Shown: positions 24,674 to 34,059 of the stretch, in pieces
Layout of the letters: every line of letters begins with the position of its first letter
How positions within the stretch are numbered: the stretch's first letter is position 1
Assembly: GCA_051654865.1 (NCBI GenBank)
Contig: JBOFYV010000007.1
Span: forward strand, 1-64,000
Length of the DNA stretch: 64,000 nt
Reading direction: 5' to 3'
DNA from: JBOFOR01 sp051654865
Lineage (GTDB): Bacteria > Bacillota > Clostridia > Peptostreptococcales > Peptostreptococcaceae
Position numbers and translations under genes: made by a program
Notes under the pieces: model-generated
What the model was told of the DNA's origin: nothing
Databases searched by the model: none
Seen by the model: the letters and a program-made list of their open reading frames with translations, nothing else

Positions 24674-25810
24674 ATGTTATATAGAGAATATGGGAAAACA
24701 AAAGAACAGGTATCACTATTAGGATTTGGGTGTATGAGATTTCCGATAAAAGATGATAAAATTGATATTGAGAGAGCAGAAGAAATGTTAGAATTTGCAA
24801 TAGATAATGGAGTAAACTATATAGATACTGCATATCCATATCATAATAAAGAAAGTGAGCCTTTTGTAGGAGAATTTTTAAACAAAAATAATCTTAGGGA
24901 AAAAATAAAACTTGCAACAAAGCTTCCAATTTGGTCAATAAACAGCAAAGAAGATATGTATAAATATTTTAATCGACAATTAGAAAGGTTACAAACTGAT
25001 TATATAGATTTTTATTTAGTTCATGCTTTAAATAAAGAATACTGGGATAAATTAAAAGAATATGGATTATTTGAATTTCTAGATGAAATAAAATCATCTG
25101 GTAAAGTAAGGCATATAGGATTTTCTTTTCATGATAGTTTAGATATATTTAAAGAAATAGTGGATAGTTATGAATGGGAATTTTGTCAAATACAATATAA
25201 TTATTTAGATGAATACTATCAAGCAGGTCTAGAAGGTCTATTATATGCTTATGAAAAGGGATTAGGTATAGCAATAATGGAGCCTTTAAGAGGTGGCAAA
25301 TTAGCTAATAATCTAAGTGATGACTTATTAGATATGATTAAAGAAAACAAAGTAGAAAAGTCACCTATAGATTTGGCATTCCAATTTATTTATGATAAAA
25401 AGCAAGTCAATGTTGTATTAAGTGGAATGTCAACACTAGAACATGTCAAAGAAAATATTAGAATAGCTAATGAATTAGGTAATGAAAACTCTTTAAATGA
25501 TAATGAGATAAAGGTAATAAGTAATTTATCAAAAATGATAAAAGATAAAACTATTGTACAATGTACTGATTGTAAATATTGCATGCCATGTCCTGCGGGA
25601 GTTAATATTCCAAGGTGCTTTGAAATATTAAATACATCATCAATGTTTAATGATTTGAAAGGATGCAAGTCAGTATATGATAATTTTATAAAAGGTGAAG
25701 ACTCACACTCTTCTAAATGTGTAAAATGTGGTAATTGTGAAGATGCTTGTCCTCAAAATATAGATATAATAAATAAGTTAGAATTGGTTAAAAATACTTT
25801 TGAATATTAG
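24674..25810 (+). CDS. Aldo/keto reductase with C-terminal 2[4Fe-4S] domain
   Basis: A 378-residue protein. Residues 1-280 are an aldo/keto reductase barrel (start YGKTKEQVSLLGFGCMRFP, catalytic Asp and Tyr in IDTAYPYHNKES). Residues about 297-370 carry two Cys clusters, CTDCKYCMPCPAGVNIPRC and CVKCGNCEDACP, as in ferredoxin-type aldo/keto reductases common in anaerobes. Electrons probably pass between a ferredoxin-like partner and an unknown carbonyl substrate. It is a single gene with a TATAAT at 24628 and GGGGG before the ATG, and ends in a terminator. Confidence 0.92.
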   Translation: MLYREYGKTKEQVSLLGFGCMRFPIKDDKIDIERAEEMLEFAIDNGVNYIDTAYPYHNKESEPFVGEFLNKNNLREKIKLATKLPIWSINSKEDMYKYFNRQLERLQTDYIDFYLVHALNKEYWDKLKEYGLFEFLDEIKSSGKVRHIGFSFHDSLDIFKEIVDSYEWEFCQIQYNYLDEYYQAGLEGLLYAYEKGLGIAIMEPLRGGKLANNLSDDLLDMIKENKVEKSPIDLAFQFIYDKKQVNVVLSGMSTLEHVKENIRIANELGNENSLNDNEIKVISNLSKMIKDKTIVQCTDCKYCMPCPAGVNIPRCFEILNTSSMFNDLKGCKSVYDNFIKGEDSHSSKCVKCGNCEDACPQNIDIINKLELVKNTFEY

Positions 25811-25857
25811 TAAGAATATGACAAAATAAGCTAATAAGTTTACATAACAATATTAAA

Positions 25858-25891
25858 AATAACCTATATATTATATATAGGTTATTTTGTA
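25858..25891 (+). terminator. Terminator
   Basis: A 13-bp stem AATAACCTATATA / TATATAGGTTATT with loop TTA and a T-rich tail. Confidence 0.8.
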
Positions 25892-26141
25892 TTTTTACTT
25901 ATATGATATGTTAAAAGTACAAATAGAAATTATTTTAAGGGGAGGCAATTATATAAATCTATAAAAAGTAATATACACTAGAGTAAAATTTGCATATTAT
26001 ATAGTATGGATTTAAACTTTAAAATACCATATTTCATATAAATTGGATAGTAAATAGTTTGTTTTATGATAATCAATTTTAATTTGCATTTTAGATGTTA
26101 TTATGTTATCATCTTATTAATTTATTATTAGGAGGTAAAAA
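25892..26141 (+). other. Intergenic region with orphan Shine-Dalgarno sequence
   Basis: Contains AAGGGGAGG at 25937-25945, a perfect Shine-Dalgarno sequence, but no ATG, GTG or TTG follows at useful spacing with an open frame. A sigma-A promoter for the next gene lies at 26084-26112. Nothing else is visible. Confidence 0.4.
26084..26112 (+). promoter_or_regulatory. Sigma-A promoter
   Basis: TTGCAT at 26084-26089, 17-base spacer, TATCAT at 26107-26112 with a TGn extension just before it. Confidence 0.55.
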
Positions 26142-27443
26142 ATGAAATTAGAACCCGAGCCCGAGAGGCTTATCTTGCAACTTGTACTAATAACGCTATT
26201 AACAATAGTAAATGCTTTTTTTTCCAGTGCGGAGATGGCATTGATATCAGTAAATAAAAACAAAATTAAGAAATTAAGTCAAGAGAACAATTCAAAAGCC
26301 AAACTACTAGAGGAATTAATAGATGAACCTAGTAAATTCTTAGCTACGATTCAAGTGGGCATTACTTTAGCAGGATTTTTATCTAGTGCCGCAGCAGCAA
26401 CAGGTATAGCTAGTCAAATAAGTATGGGCATAAACATACCTTATTCTAAGGAAATATCCATGGTGATTGTAACGGTAATACTTTCTTATTTCTCACTTGT
26501 ATTTGGGGAGTTAATACCAAAAAGAATTGCACTTCAAAATGCAGAGAAAATTGCTTTATTTTCAGTTAAACCAATTTATATAGTATCAATTATAACGAGG
26601 CCTTTTATAAAAATATTATCTATATCAACAGGAATAATATTAAGGCTATTAGGTTATAAAGATGAAAAAATAGATGAAAAAGTATCTGAAGAAGAGTTAA
26701 TGACGTTGATTTGTCAATCTCAAGAAGATGGATATATTGAAAAAGAAGAAAAAGATATGATTGAAAGTATTTTTGAATTTAATGACATACTTTCAAAAGA
26801 AATAATGACTTCAAGAAAAGATACTTTTTTTATTAATATAGATGATGATATAAATAAAAATATCGATAAACTTTTAAGCCAACCATATTCAAGGATACCT
26901 ATTTATGAAGGTAGTATAGATAATATAATAGGAGTTCTTCATATAAAAGATTTATTAATAGAAGCAAAAAAAGTAGGTTTTGAAAGTATAGATATAAAAA
27001 AAATAATGAATAAACCATTCTTTGTGCCTAAAACGAAAAAAGCAAATGAGCTCTTTAAGATGCTACAATCTAATAGAATTCATATGGCATTATTGATAGA
27101 TGAATATGGTGGATTTTGTGGGATAGTAACAATGGAAGATTTAATTGAAGAGATTATGGGTGATATTGAGGATGAATACGATTTAGAAGAAAATGAAATA
27201 ATTAAAGTAGATGATAATACATTCATAGTGGATTGTAGTATTCCATTAGATGAATTTAATGAAAAGTTTAATCTTAATCTAAAAGAAGGAGAATATGAAA
27301 CTTTAAATGGTTATATTATAAATAGGTTAGGAGAGATTCCTCAAAAAAATAAAAATATAGAAATTAAAGAAGATATGGTAAGCATAAAAGTGATCAAAAC
27401 AAATAATAAAAAAATTGAAAATGTAAAAATTAGTTTTGTTTAA
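26142..27443 (+). CDS. CNNM/CorC-family transporter with CBS domains (hemolysin-type)
   Basis: A 433-residue membrane protein. Residues 1-190 are the DUF21/CNNM domain with four hydrophobic segments (FFSSAEMALISVNKNKIKKL near 25, FGELIPKRIALQNAEKIA near 125). Residues about 205-335 hold two CBS domains (EIMTSRKDTFF and the second near DEYGGFCGIVTMEDLIEEI), and residues 345-433 the CorC_HlyC domain. Family members move or regulate Mg2+ or Na+ at the plasma membrane; the hemolysin name is historical. It is a single gene with GGAGG before the ATG. Confidence 0.9.
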   Translation: MKLEPEPERLILQLVLITLLTIVNAFFSSAEMALISVNKNKIKKLSQENNSKAKLLEELIDEPSKFLATIQVGITLAGFLSSAAAATGIASQISMGINIPYSKEISMVIVTVILSYFSLVFGELIPKRIALQNAEKIALFSVKPIYIVSIITRPFIKILSISTGIILRLLGYKDEKIDEKVSEEELMTLICQSQEDGYIEKEEKDMIESIFEFNDILSKEIMTSRKDTFFINIDDDINKNIDKLLSQPYSRIPIYEGSIDNIIGVLHIKDLLIEAKKVGFESIDIKKIMNKPFFVPKTKKANELFKMLQSNRIHMALLIDEYGGFCGIVTMEDLIEEIMGDIEDEYDLEENEIIKVDDNTFIVDCSIPLDEFNEKFNLNLKEGEYETLNGYIINRLGEIPQKNKNIEIKEDMVSIKVIKTNNKKIENVKISFV

Positions 27444-27449
27444 TAAATA

Positions 27450-27483
27450 AAAAGCATACCTAAATAAAAGGTATGCTTTTATA
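27450..27483. terminator. Bidirectional terminator
   Basis: An 11-bp stem AAAAGCATACC / GGTATGCTTTT lies between convergent genes, with T-runs on both sides. Confidence 0.85.
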
Positions 27484-27495
27484 TTTATTAAAAAA

Positions 27496-27840
27496 CTAAG
27501 AACCGAATATTTTATAAAGAATCCAGTTGCAAATAGATAATAAAATTGAAGCCCATATTGCAGGTAAGAACCCTTCTAAGTGAACACCTGGTACAATAGC
27601 AAATGCAATTTTAAGAACTATAGCATTAATAACTAAAGAAAATAATCCTAATGTTACTATTGTTATAGGTAAAGAAAAAATCTTTAATAATGGTTTAATA
27701 GTTGAATTTAAAAAACCAAGTACTATAGATAACAAAATTAATGATGGAATAGAGACTATATAGATACTGTTCACTCCAAGTGAAACTATATAAATCGATA
27801 AAGCACCTAAAATTATATTAATTAGAAATTGTTTTAACAT
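27496..27840 (-). CDS. Phage_holin_4_2-family (YvlD-like) membrane protein
   Basis: A 114-residue protein with four hydrophobic helices and the family stretch LGFLNSTIKPLLKIFSLPIT near residue 42. The family name comes from weak similarity to holins, but chromosomal YvlD-type members have nothing to do with phage; no phage gene is near. The start ATG 27840 follows AAGGAG. Single leftward gene; function in the envelope is unknown. Confidence 0.82.
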   Translation of the reverse strand: MLKQFLINIILGALSIYIVSLGVNSIYIVSIPSLILLSIVLGFLNSTIKPLLKIFSLPITIVTLGLFSLVINAIVLKIAFAIVPGVHLEGFLPAIWASILLSICNWILYKIFGS

Positions 27841-28036
27841 AGCATACTCCTTAAAAAAGTTATTAAATTTAATTATATATTATAATATGCAAAAAATAAA
27901 TAAAATAAACTCTATATATCTTAAAATAAGTAAAGTCAGGTTTTATAATTATATCTTTACAAAAAACATAGAATAGATTAATGTTTAATTATAACGGTAA
28001 AGATTTATAAAAAAATTTAATATAGGAGGGGAAATA

Positions 28037-28954
28037 TTGAAAAGATATATTGGTGAAATGGGGTTATTATTCGTAGCTATAATTTGGGGAAGTGGATTTG
28101 TAGCAATGAGTTCGGCTTTAGAACAGGGATTTGAACCACTTCAAATAATAACATTGAGATTTTTTATATCTGCACTACTTATAAATATTATATTCTTTAA
28201 ACAAATTAAAGAAAATATTAATAAAGAATCACTAAAGGCAGGTTGTATATTAGGTGTATTTTTGTTTATAGCATTTGTTGTTCAAACCATAGGGCTTGTT
28301 TATACAACACCTTCTAAAAATGCTTTTATAACAGCAGCTAATGTGGTTATAGTTCCATTTATTGGGTATTTTATTTATAAAAGAAAACTTGATAAGATAG
28401 GTATTATATGTAGTATTACAACTATTATAGGTATAGGTATATTATCTTTAAATGATCAATTCTCTATTAATATAGGAGATGTATTAACGTTAGTATGTGC
28501 ATTTGGGTTTGCATTTCATATATTTTTCACTAGTGAATTTGCATCAAAGTATAATCCGATAGTTTTAACAGGGATACAGTTTACAGTTACTTTTATACTA
28601 TCATTTATAGCTCAAATGTTAATGGGTCAAGGATCACTTAGTGGAAATACATCTGGATATTTTGGTATTCTTTATTCAGCTGTATTTTGTACAACAATAG
28701 CATTTTTAACACAAACAATATGCCAAAAGGTGGTAGAAGGTACTAAAACTGCTATTATACTATCAACAGAATCTGTTTTTGGAGCATTATTTTCAGTAAT
28801 AATATTGCATGAAGTAATCACATTTAGAATGATAATTGGTTGTGCAATAATATTCATATCAATAATAGTAGCTGAGACAAAGTTATCATTCTTAAAGAAG
28901 AAAGACAGAACATTAGAACCTGCAGTAAATATAGAAAGAAGTAATAAAGATTAA
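28037..28954 (+). CDS. EamA/DMT-family transporter
   Basis: A 305-residue protein with ten transmembrane helices in two EamA repeats (LLFVAIIWGSGFVA at the start, and a second near VLTLVCAFGFAFH). Such proteins export amino acids or other metabolites; the substrate is unknown. The start is TTG at 28037, five bases after AGGAGGGG. In the leader an inverted repeat ATCTTTAC/GTAAAGAT lies at about 27952-28008. The Fe-S protein gene follows 15 bases after the stop, probably cotranscribed. Confidence 0.88.
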   Translation: MKRYIGEMGLLFVAIIWGSGFVAMSSALEQGFEPLQIITLRFFISALLINIIFFKQIKENINKESLKAGCILGVFLFIAFVVQTIGLVYTTPSKNAFITAANVVIVPFIGYFIYKRKLDKIGIICSITTIIGIGILSLNDQFSINIGDVLTLVCAFGFAFHIFFTSEFASKYNPIVLTGIQFTVTFILSFIAQMLMGQGSLSGNTSGYFGILYSAVFCTTIAFLTQTICQKVVEGTKTAIILSTESVFGALFSVIILHEVITFRMIIGCAIIFISIIVAETKLSFLKKKDRTLEPAVNIERSNKD

Positions 28955-28969
28955 TAGGGGGTATAAGGT

Positions 28970-29503
28970 ATGTATTTAGAGGATATTACATTAAGCTTTA
29001 TTCAACCGTGTACAACAGACTCATTGCGAATAAGAATTAAAGCAATTTTTTCTAGGGATATTAGTGATATATTTCCGTTTTTAAATACATATATAAAGTC
29101 AGGAATATACAATAAAAAAGCTAATACATTTACATATAATAAGGATCATAAAATAATCACAATGTATAGTGATAATATAGCAATTGCAAAACTACTTAAT
29201 GAAACCGATGCATTTGAAATATTAGATTATATAAAAGACATTATAAATGAAGTTGATAGTAAAAGAGAGGAAATAGTGCCATCAATAGAAATGATAAAGC
29301 TACCAAGCCCTTTAGAACTATACAATTATTTGCCTAAGTTAAACTGTAAAAAATGTGGACACCCAACATGCTTAGCATTCGCAACAAAAGTATTGAATAA
29401 TCAAACAAAGTTGAGTAGATGTATACATCTATATCAAAAAGGAAACGAAGTAAATATAAATAATGCTGAAGACGTAATATTATTATGTGGATATAGTGTT
29501 TAG
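28970..29503 (+). CDS. 4Fe-4S domain protein
   Basis: A 177-residue protein. Residues about 121-146 carry a Cys motif C-x2-C-x4-C-x16-C (CKKCGHPTC and a later Cys in LSRC), as in the Fe-S domain PF04060 of RnfB and corrinoid Fe-S proteins. The N-terminal 110 residues are not recognised. It has no obvious partner oxidoreductase nearby. The family role is electron transfer or Fe-S delivery, probably in the cytoplasm. It is cotranscribed with the EamA gene and ends in a strong terminator. Confidence 0.8.
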   Translation: MYLEDITLSFIQPCTTDSLRIRIKAIFSRDISDIFPFLNTYIKSGIYNKKANTFTYNKDHKIITMYSDNIAIAKLLNETDAFEILDYIKDIINEVDSKREEIVPSIEMIKLPSPLELYNYLPKLNCKKCGHPTCLAFATKVLNNQTKLSRCIHLYQKGNEVNINNAEDVILLCGYSV

Positions 29504-29504
29504 A

Positions 29505-29549
29505 AAAATAACAAGAGTATGTTGTATTTGGTACTCTTGTTATTTTCTT
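29505..29549 (+). terminator. Terminator
   Basis: A 15-bp stem with arms 29505-29519 and 29532-29546 and a T-rich tail. Confidence 0.9.
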
Positions 29550-29567
29550 TTGAATTAAACGTATATG

Positions 29568-29576
29568 TGCTATAAT
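29568..29576 (+). promoter_or_regulatory. Extended -10 promoter
   Basis: TGCTATAAT, a perfect extended -10 element, 50 bases before the small membrane protein gene. Confidence 0.6.
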
Positions 29577-29625
29577 GATATTAACAAATATATTTTGATA
29601 ATGTTAAAGGGAGGTTTATTTTAGG

Positions 29626-29826
29626 ATGAAAAAAATAATTACTTTATTATTTCATATTGGTGTTATATCCTTAATTACTTATTCCTATTTATACTTTACA
29701 GACAATATAGAAGCATTAAAACATCCAATATTTATGATAATTGGGATAACGTTTTCTACAATGGCAATAATGTTAAGCGGATTGTATATATATTTTGAAA
29801 AAAGTGATAATATAAATATAGAATAA
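29626..29826 (+). CDS. Small two-helix membrane protein
   Basis: A 66-residue protein with two hydrophobic helices (residues about 4-22 and 33-55) and a short acidic tail. It has a GGGAGG ribosome binding site and an extended -10 promoter, so it is very probably a real gene. No family is recognised. Confidence 0.6.
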   Translation: MKKIITLLFHIGVISLITYSYLYFTDNIEALKHPIFMIIGITFSTMAIMLSGLYIYFEKSDNINIE

Positions 29827-29860
29827 GGGGCTAAGTATAACTTAGCCCCTTATTCTATAT
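29821..29860. terminator. Bidirectional terminator
   Basis: A 15-bp perfect GC-rich stem (arms 29821-29835 and 29841-29855, loop TATAA) separates the small membrane gene from the convergent nhaA. It includes the small gene's stop codon. Confidence 0.92.
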
Positions 29861-29865
29861 TTATG

Positions 29866-31047
29866 TTATGCAGAATGATGATTATCAAATAAATATTTAT
29901 ATACTTTCATATTTTTAATAGACGTTTTATGTTTATAAATATCTAAAATAGTAACAATAGTACAAGTACTAATTATAGATAGTAACGAAGCTACTAAAAT
30001 TGAAATTTTGGATATGTCTACTATAGATCCATTTCCTAAAAATGCTATTTCAGAAACAAATATAGACATTGTAAATCCAATTCCAGCAAGGGTTGATACG
30101 CAAAATAATGATATCCAACTAGTATTAGTAGGTTTTTCGGTGATATTAAGTTTTGTTGCTATAAAACTAAATAGCATAATACCAAGAGGTTTACCTACTG
30201 ATAATCCGACGATTATTCCTAGTACTAAATTAGTAACTGAACTAATGTTAATATTTATATTAAAAGTTATTGCAGTATTAATTAATGCAAATAATGGGAG
30301 TATAATAAGATTACATAACGGTGTTAATTTATGCTCTAAGAATTTAGCTAAAGACAATTTAGAATTATTCTCAGATGAGCAAGGTATAGTAATCGCTAGT
30401 AGAACTCCACTTATTGTAGCATGTACACCACTAGCATATACAAATAGCCAAAGTAAAGCACCTACTAATAAATAAGGCAAAGGTTTATTTATTTTTGACT
30501 TTTTGTTCATTATGAGAAGTATACAGAATGTTATAAAACCTAAGCATATGAAAGTCATATTTATATCTGACGAATAAAGAATTCCTATAACAAGAATGGA
30601 TATCAAATCATCGACAACTGCTAAGGACAATAAAAATATCTTTAAGTTTGGATCAATTTTATTTTTTAAAATCATAAATATTCCAACGGCAAATGCTATA
30701 TCAGTTGATATAGGTATACCAACTCCATTTGCAAATTCATTATTTCCATTAAATATTAAGAAAATAATAGAAGGAACTAATACCCCACCAAAAGCAGAGA
30801 TAATAGGAAACGATGCTTTCTTAAAGCTAGATAGATTGCCATATAATATTTCTTGTTTAATCTCCAATCCAACATATAAGAAAAAAATTGCCATTAAAAG
30901 GTCATTTACTATCATATGTAAATTAAAGTGATTAAAAATAGTAATTTCACTTATTAGGTGATGATAGTGTTCTTTTAAAGGACTATTAGATATTAATAGT
31001 GAAACAATAGTTGCTAATATTAATAATCCTCCTGGTAAACACCTCAT
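29866..31047 (-). CDS. nhaA: Na+/H+ antiporter NhaA, N-terminus apparently frameshifted
   Basis: A 393-residue NhaA family antiporter with about twelve helices. The family landmarks FFLYVGLEIKQE near residue 55, GIPISTDIAFAVG near 115 and VDDLISILVIG near 145 (the Asp pair that binds Na+ or H+) are all intact. The open frame begins at ATG 31047, which has no ribosome binding site. A better start lies at ATG 31078, behind AAAGGGGTGA. It encodes the usual N-terminus (TKKLLDNEV) but in another frame. One base too many in the TTT at 31037-31039 would explain this, since a two-base run gives DNEVLPGGLL. The antiporter lowers cytoplasmic Na+. Confidence 0.85.
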   Translation of the reverse strand: MRCLPGGLLILATIVSLLISNSPLKEHYHHLISEITIFNHFNLHMIVNDLLMAIFFLYVGLEIKQEILYGNLSSFKKASFPIISAFGGVLVPSIIFLIFNGNNEFANGVGIPISTDIAFAVGIFMILKNKIDPNLKIFLLSLAVVDDLISILVIGILYSSDINMTFICLGFITFCILLIMNKKSKINKPLPYLLVGALLWLFVYASGVHATISGVLLAITIPCSSENNSKLSLAKFLEHKLTPLCNLIILPLFALINTAITFNININISSVTNLVLGIIVGLSVGKPLGIMLFSFIATKLNITEKPTNTSWISLFCVSTLAGIGFTMSIFVSEIAFLGNGSIVDISKISILVASLLSIISTCTIVTILDIYKHKTSIKNMKVYKYLFDNHHSA

Positions 31048-31078
31048 TATCTAATAGTTTTTTTGTTGATGTATTCAT
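31048..31078 (-). pseudogene. nhaA: Displaced 5' end of nhaA
   Basis: Encodes MNTSTKKLLDNE in the +1 frame relative to the antiporter. It has the only good ribosome binding site and start codon of the locus. It runs on for 30 codons to a stop inside nhaA if no frameshift occurs. Confidence 0.6.
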
Positions 31079-31118
31079 AATTTCACCCCTTTAAATATTA
31101 ATGTTCGCTATATTGATA

Positions 31119-31147
31119 AATGTAGTCTTATTTTATATATATGTCAA
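31119..31147 (-). promoter_or_regulatory. Promoter for nhaA
   Basis: On the minus strand TTGACA, 17 bases, TACATT. Transcription would start near 31112, about 34 bases upstream of the ATG at 31078, which supports that ATG as the original start. Confidence 0.5.
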
Positions 31148-31264
31148 CAGATTTATTAAGGATATATTAAATAAAATTAAATATTTGTTAAGAACTTAGT
31201 AACAGGGTATAAAAATATGATAAACTTTAATTGTATAAATTTAACATATATATGGAGGTACGAT

Positions 31265-32656
31265 ATGATTTCTAGAGAAACAGCCTCGATTGTTTTATCA
31301 AGATGTTTGATAACAGGTGGAGATTTTGCAGAAATATTTGAAGAGGATACAATAAGCAATACAATAGGGCTAATAGATAGTAAAGTAGAAAGCGCACTTG
31401 GTGGAAGAAGTTATGGAATAGGTATAAGAATATTTAAAGGATTGAAAAGTGTGTATGCATATACTAATGAGAATTCTTTAACGAGTCTTTTAGACACAGC
31501 ATATAAAGCAGCATTAGCATTAGGAGACTTGAGAGAAGAAATGGCAATAGTGTTAAATAATGACAATATATATAATAGCATACATAACTATAAACTATAC
31601 CCAAATGCAGTTGATTATAATAAAAAAATAAAGATAATAAAAGAGGCATACAGTGGGGCTAAAGGATATAGTAATGATATATCTCAAGTCAATGTAAACT
31701 ATACAGACAAAGATCAAAAAATATTAATAGCCAACACAGAAGGTAAATTTATAGAAGATAGAAGAGTAAGAACAAGGCTAGGTATAAGTGCTATAGCATC
31801 TAAGGGAAATGAAAATCAAACAGGATTTGAAGGTCCTGGAATGTTAAAAGGTTTTGAGATGTTTGAAGAAATAGACCCAGAATTGTATGGTAAAGAAGCA
31901 GCAAGAGTTGCTCATACTATGCTTTATGCTAAAAACTGTCCAGCTGGAAATATGACAGTAGCAATTGATAATGGCTTTGGAGGAGTTATTTTTCATGAAG
32001 CTTGTGGTCATGCATTAGAAGCTACATCAGTAGCAAAGGGTAACTCTGTATTTGCAAATAGGTTAGGAGAACAAATAGCATCTAAAAAGATTACTGCTAT
32101 TGATGATGGTACATTAAAAAACTATTGGGGATCATCAAATATAGATGATGAGGGAAATGAAACTAAGAAAAATATTTTAATTGAAAATGGAATATTAAAA
32201 TCTTATATGATAGATAAATTAAATGGTAGAAGGATGAATATGAAACCTACAGGAAGTTCAAGAAGGCAAAATTATAAATTTGCACCAACATCTAGAATGA
32301 CAAATACATATATAGCAGCAGGAGATGATAATCCAGAAGATATAATCAAATCAATAGAATATGGATTATATGCTAAGAAGATGGGTGGAGGATCAGTAAA
32401 TCCTGTAACGGGTGAATTTAACTTTGCAGTATCAGAAGGCTATATTGTAAAAAATGGAATAATACAAGAGCCTGTAAGAGGAGCTAGCTTAATAGGAAAA
32501 GGTAGTGAAGTTCTTATGAATATAGATATGGTAGGAAACAATATGAAGCAGGCCCAAGGTATGTGTGGTTCAAGTTCAGGAAGTATACCAACTAATGTAG
32601 GTCAACCTATGATTAGAGTTAAAGATATTACTGTAGGTGGAAGAACGGAGGAGTAA
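31265..32656 (+). CDS. tldD: TldD metalloprotease subunit
   Basis: A 463-residue zinc protease subunit of the TldD/PmbA family. The active-site motif HEACGH (His244, Glu245, His249) fits the HExxxH of TldD. With TldE it forms a heterodimer that cleaves small unfolded peptides, for example in modified peptide maturation. GGAGGT at 31254-31259 selects ATG 31265; a longer frame to 31217 lacks a ribosome binding site. The partner gene starts two bases after the stop. No peptide precursor gene is visible nearby. Confidence 0.93.
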   Translation: MISRETASIVLSRCLITGGDFAEIFEEDTISNTIGLIDSKVESALGGRSYGIGIRIFKGLKSVYAYTNENSLTSLLDTAYKAALALGDLREEMAIVLNNDNIYNSIHNYKLYPNAVDYNKKIKIIKEAYSGAKGYSNDISQVNVNYTDKDQKILIANTEGKFIEDRRVRTRLGISAIASKGNENQTGFEGPGMLKGFEMFEEIDPELYGKEAARVAHTMLYAKNCPAGNMTVAIDNGFGGVIFHEACGHALEATSVAKGNSVFANRLGEQIASKKITAIDDGTLKNYWGSSNIDDEGNETKKNILIENGILKSYMIDKLNGRRMNMKPTGSSRRQNYKFAPTSRMTNTYIAAGDDNPEDIIKSIEYGLYAKKMGGGSVNPVTGEFNFAVSEGYIVKNGIIQEPVRGASLIGKGSEVLMNIDMVGNNMKQAQGMCGSSSGSIPTNVGQPMIRVKDITVGGRTEE

Positions 32657-32658
32657 GA

Positions 32659-34008
32659 ATGGAACTAGAATTATTTAAAGAAAAGTTATTTAAAAAGGCT
32701 AAAGATGAAGGCTTTAAAGAATATGAAATATATTATAATAAGGGTGAAAGTATAAATATATCAGTTTATGATAGTAGTATAGATAAATATAATATAGAAA
32801 AATCTTTTGGTTTATCATTCAGAGGTAAACTAAATAACAAGATGGGATACTCCTTTACAGAGATTATAGATGAAGATGCAATAGATATGCTTATAAAAAA
32901 GGCTAAAGATGCAACAAAGGTTATAGAGAATAATGATGAACAGTTTATATATAGTGGAGATAGTGAGTATAAATCTATAAAAACATATTATGAAAAGCTA
33001 GAAAATGTCAAAGCTGATAAACTAATAGATATTGCAATAAGCCTAGAGAAGGAAACAAAAGCTTACAATAAAAATGTTATTAATACAAATGGATGTAAAG
33101 TATCATATAATACATCTGAGTACGGGCTATCTAATAGTAAAGGATTAAACTTGAGTAATAGAAATAATTTATTAGTAGCTTATGTAGTACCTATAGTTCA
33201 GTATGAAAATAGAAAGTACGATGGCATAGGATATGTAGTAGCTAGAAGTTTAGATGAGGTTAAACCAAAAGAAATAGCTAAAGAAGGTGTAGAGGATGCT
33301 ATATCTAAAATTGGATCAAAGAGTATAGCATCAAAAAAATACAAAGGCATTATCTATAATGAAGCAATGGTTTCACTAATTCAAACTTTTTCAGAAATAT
33401 TTAGTGCAGATGCTGTACAAAAAGGATTATCACTTTTAAAGGACAAAGAAGGTGAGATTATTGCATCTAAAGCACTAACGCTTGTAGATGATCCATTTTT
33501 AGAAAATGGCTTAGGCTCAGCATCATTTGATGATGAAGGTGTAGCTACATACAAAAAAGATATAATTGCTAATGGAAAGCTAAATACTTTATTGTATAAC
33601 TTAAAAACTGCCAATAAGGCTAATGTAAAATCTACCGGTAATGGATTTAAGAGTTCGTATGCATCTACAATAGGAACATCAGCTACAAACTTATATATAA
33701 AAAAGGGTGATTATACATTTAATGAACTTTTAAAAAATTTAAATGAAGGTGTTGTAATAACCGATTTTCAAGGGACGCACTCTGGTGCAAATTCAATAAC
33801 TGGAGACTTTTCACTTGCAGCTAAGGGGTATTACGTAATTAATGGTAAAAAAGAGTATCCTATAGAACAAATAACCGTTGCAGGTAATTATTTTGAATTA
33901 TTAAAGAGTATAGAATGTATAGGTGATGACCTTGTCTTCCCTATGAGTAGCGTAGGATCACCATCAGTTTTAATAAAGAGTTTATCAATAGCAGGTAAAA
34001 ATAAATAA
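32659..34008 (+). CDS. TldE (PmbA) protease partner
   Basis: A 449-residue PmbA/TldE family protein that lacks the zinc motif, as expected for the non-catalytic partner of TldD. The family C-terminal region (GTHSGANSITGDFSLAAKGY near 375, MSSVGSPSVLIKSL near the end) is intact. GGAGG and a two-base gap indicate coupling to tldD. The pair works as a cytoplasmic peptidase. Confidence 0.92.
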   Translation: MELELFKEKLFKKAKDEGFKEYEIYYNKGESINISVYDSSIDKYNIEKSFGLSFRGKLNNKMGYSFTEIIDEDAIDMLIKKAKDATKVIENNDEQFIYSGDSEYKSIKTYYEKLENVKADKLIDIAISLEKETKAYNKNVINTNGCKVSYNTSEYGLSNSKGLNLSNRNNLLVAYVVPIVQYENRKYDGIGYVVARSLDEVKPKEIAKEGVEDAISKIGSKSIASKKYKGIIYNEAMVSLIQTFSEIFSADAVQKGLSLLKDKEGEIIASKALTLVDDPFLENGLGSASFDDEGVATYKKDIIANGKLNTLLYNLKTANKANVKSTGNGFKSSYASTIGTSATNLYIKKGDYTFNELLKNLNEGVVITDFQGTHSGANSITGDFSLAAKGYYVINGKKEYPIEQITVAGNYFELLKSIECIGDDLVFPMSSVGSPSVLIKSLSIAGKNK

Positions 34009-34016
34009 GATAAATA

Positions 34017-34059
34017 AAAGTAAAACAAAGCGATAAACTAATCGCCTTGTTTTACTTTT
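34017..34059. terminator. Bidirectional terminator
   Basis: A 19-bp stem with one mismatch (arms 34017-34035 and 34041-34059, loop AAACT) overlaps the stop of the convergent nitroreductase gene. Confidence 0.85.

Noticed and set aside
27496..27840. Holin-family name suggesting prophage
   Set aside because: The protein is of the chromosomal YvlD type, and no phage structural, integrase or lysin gene is nearby.
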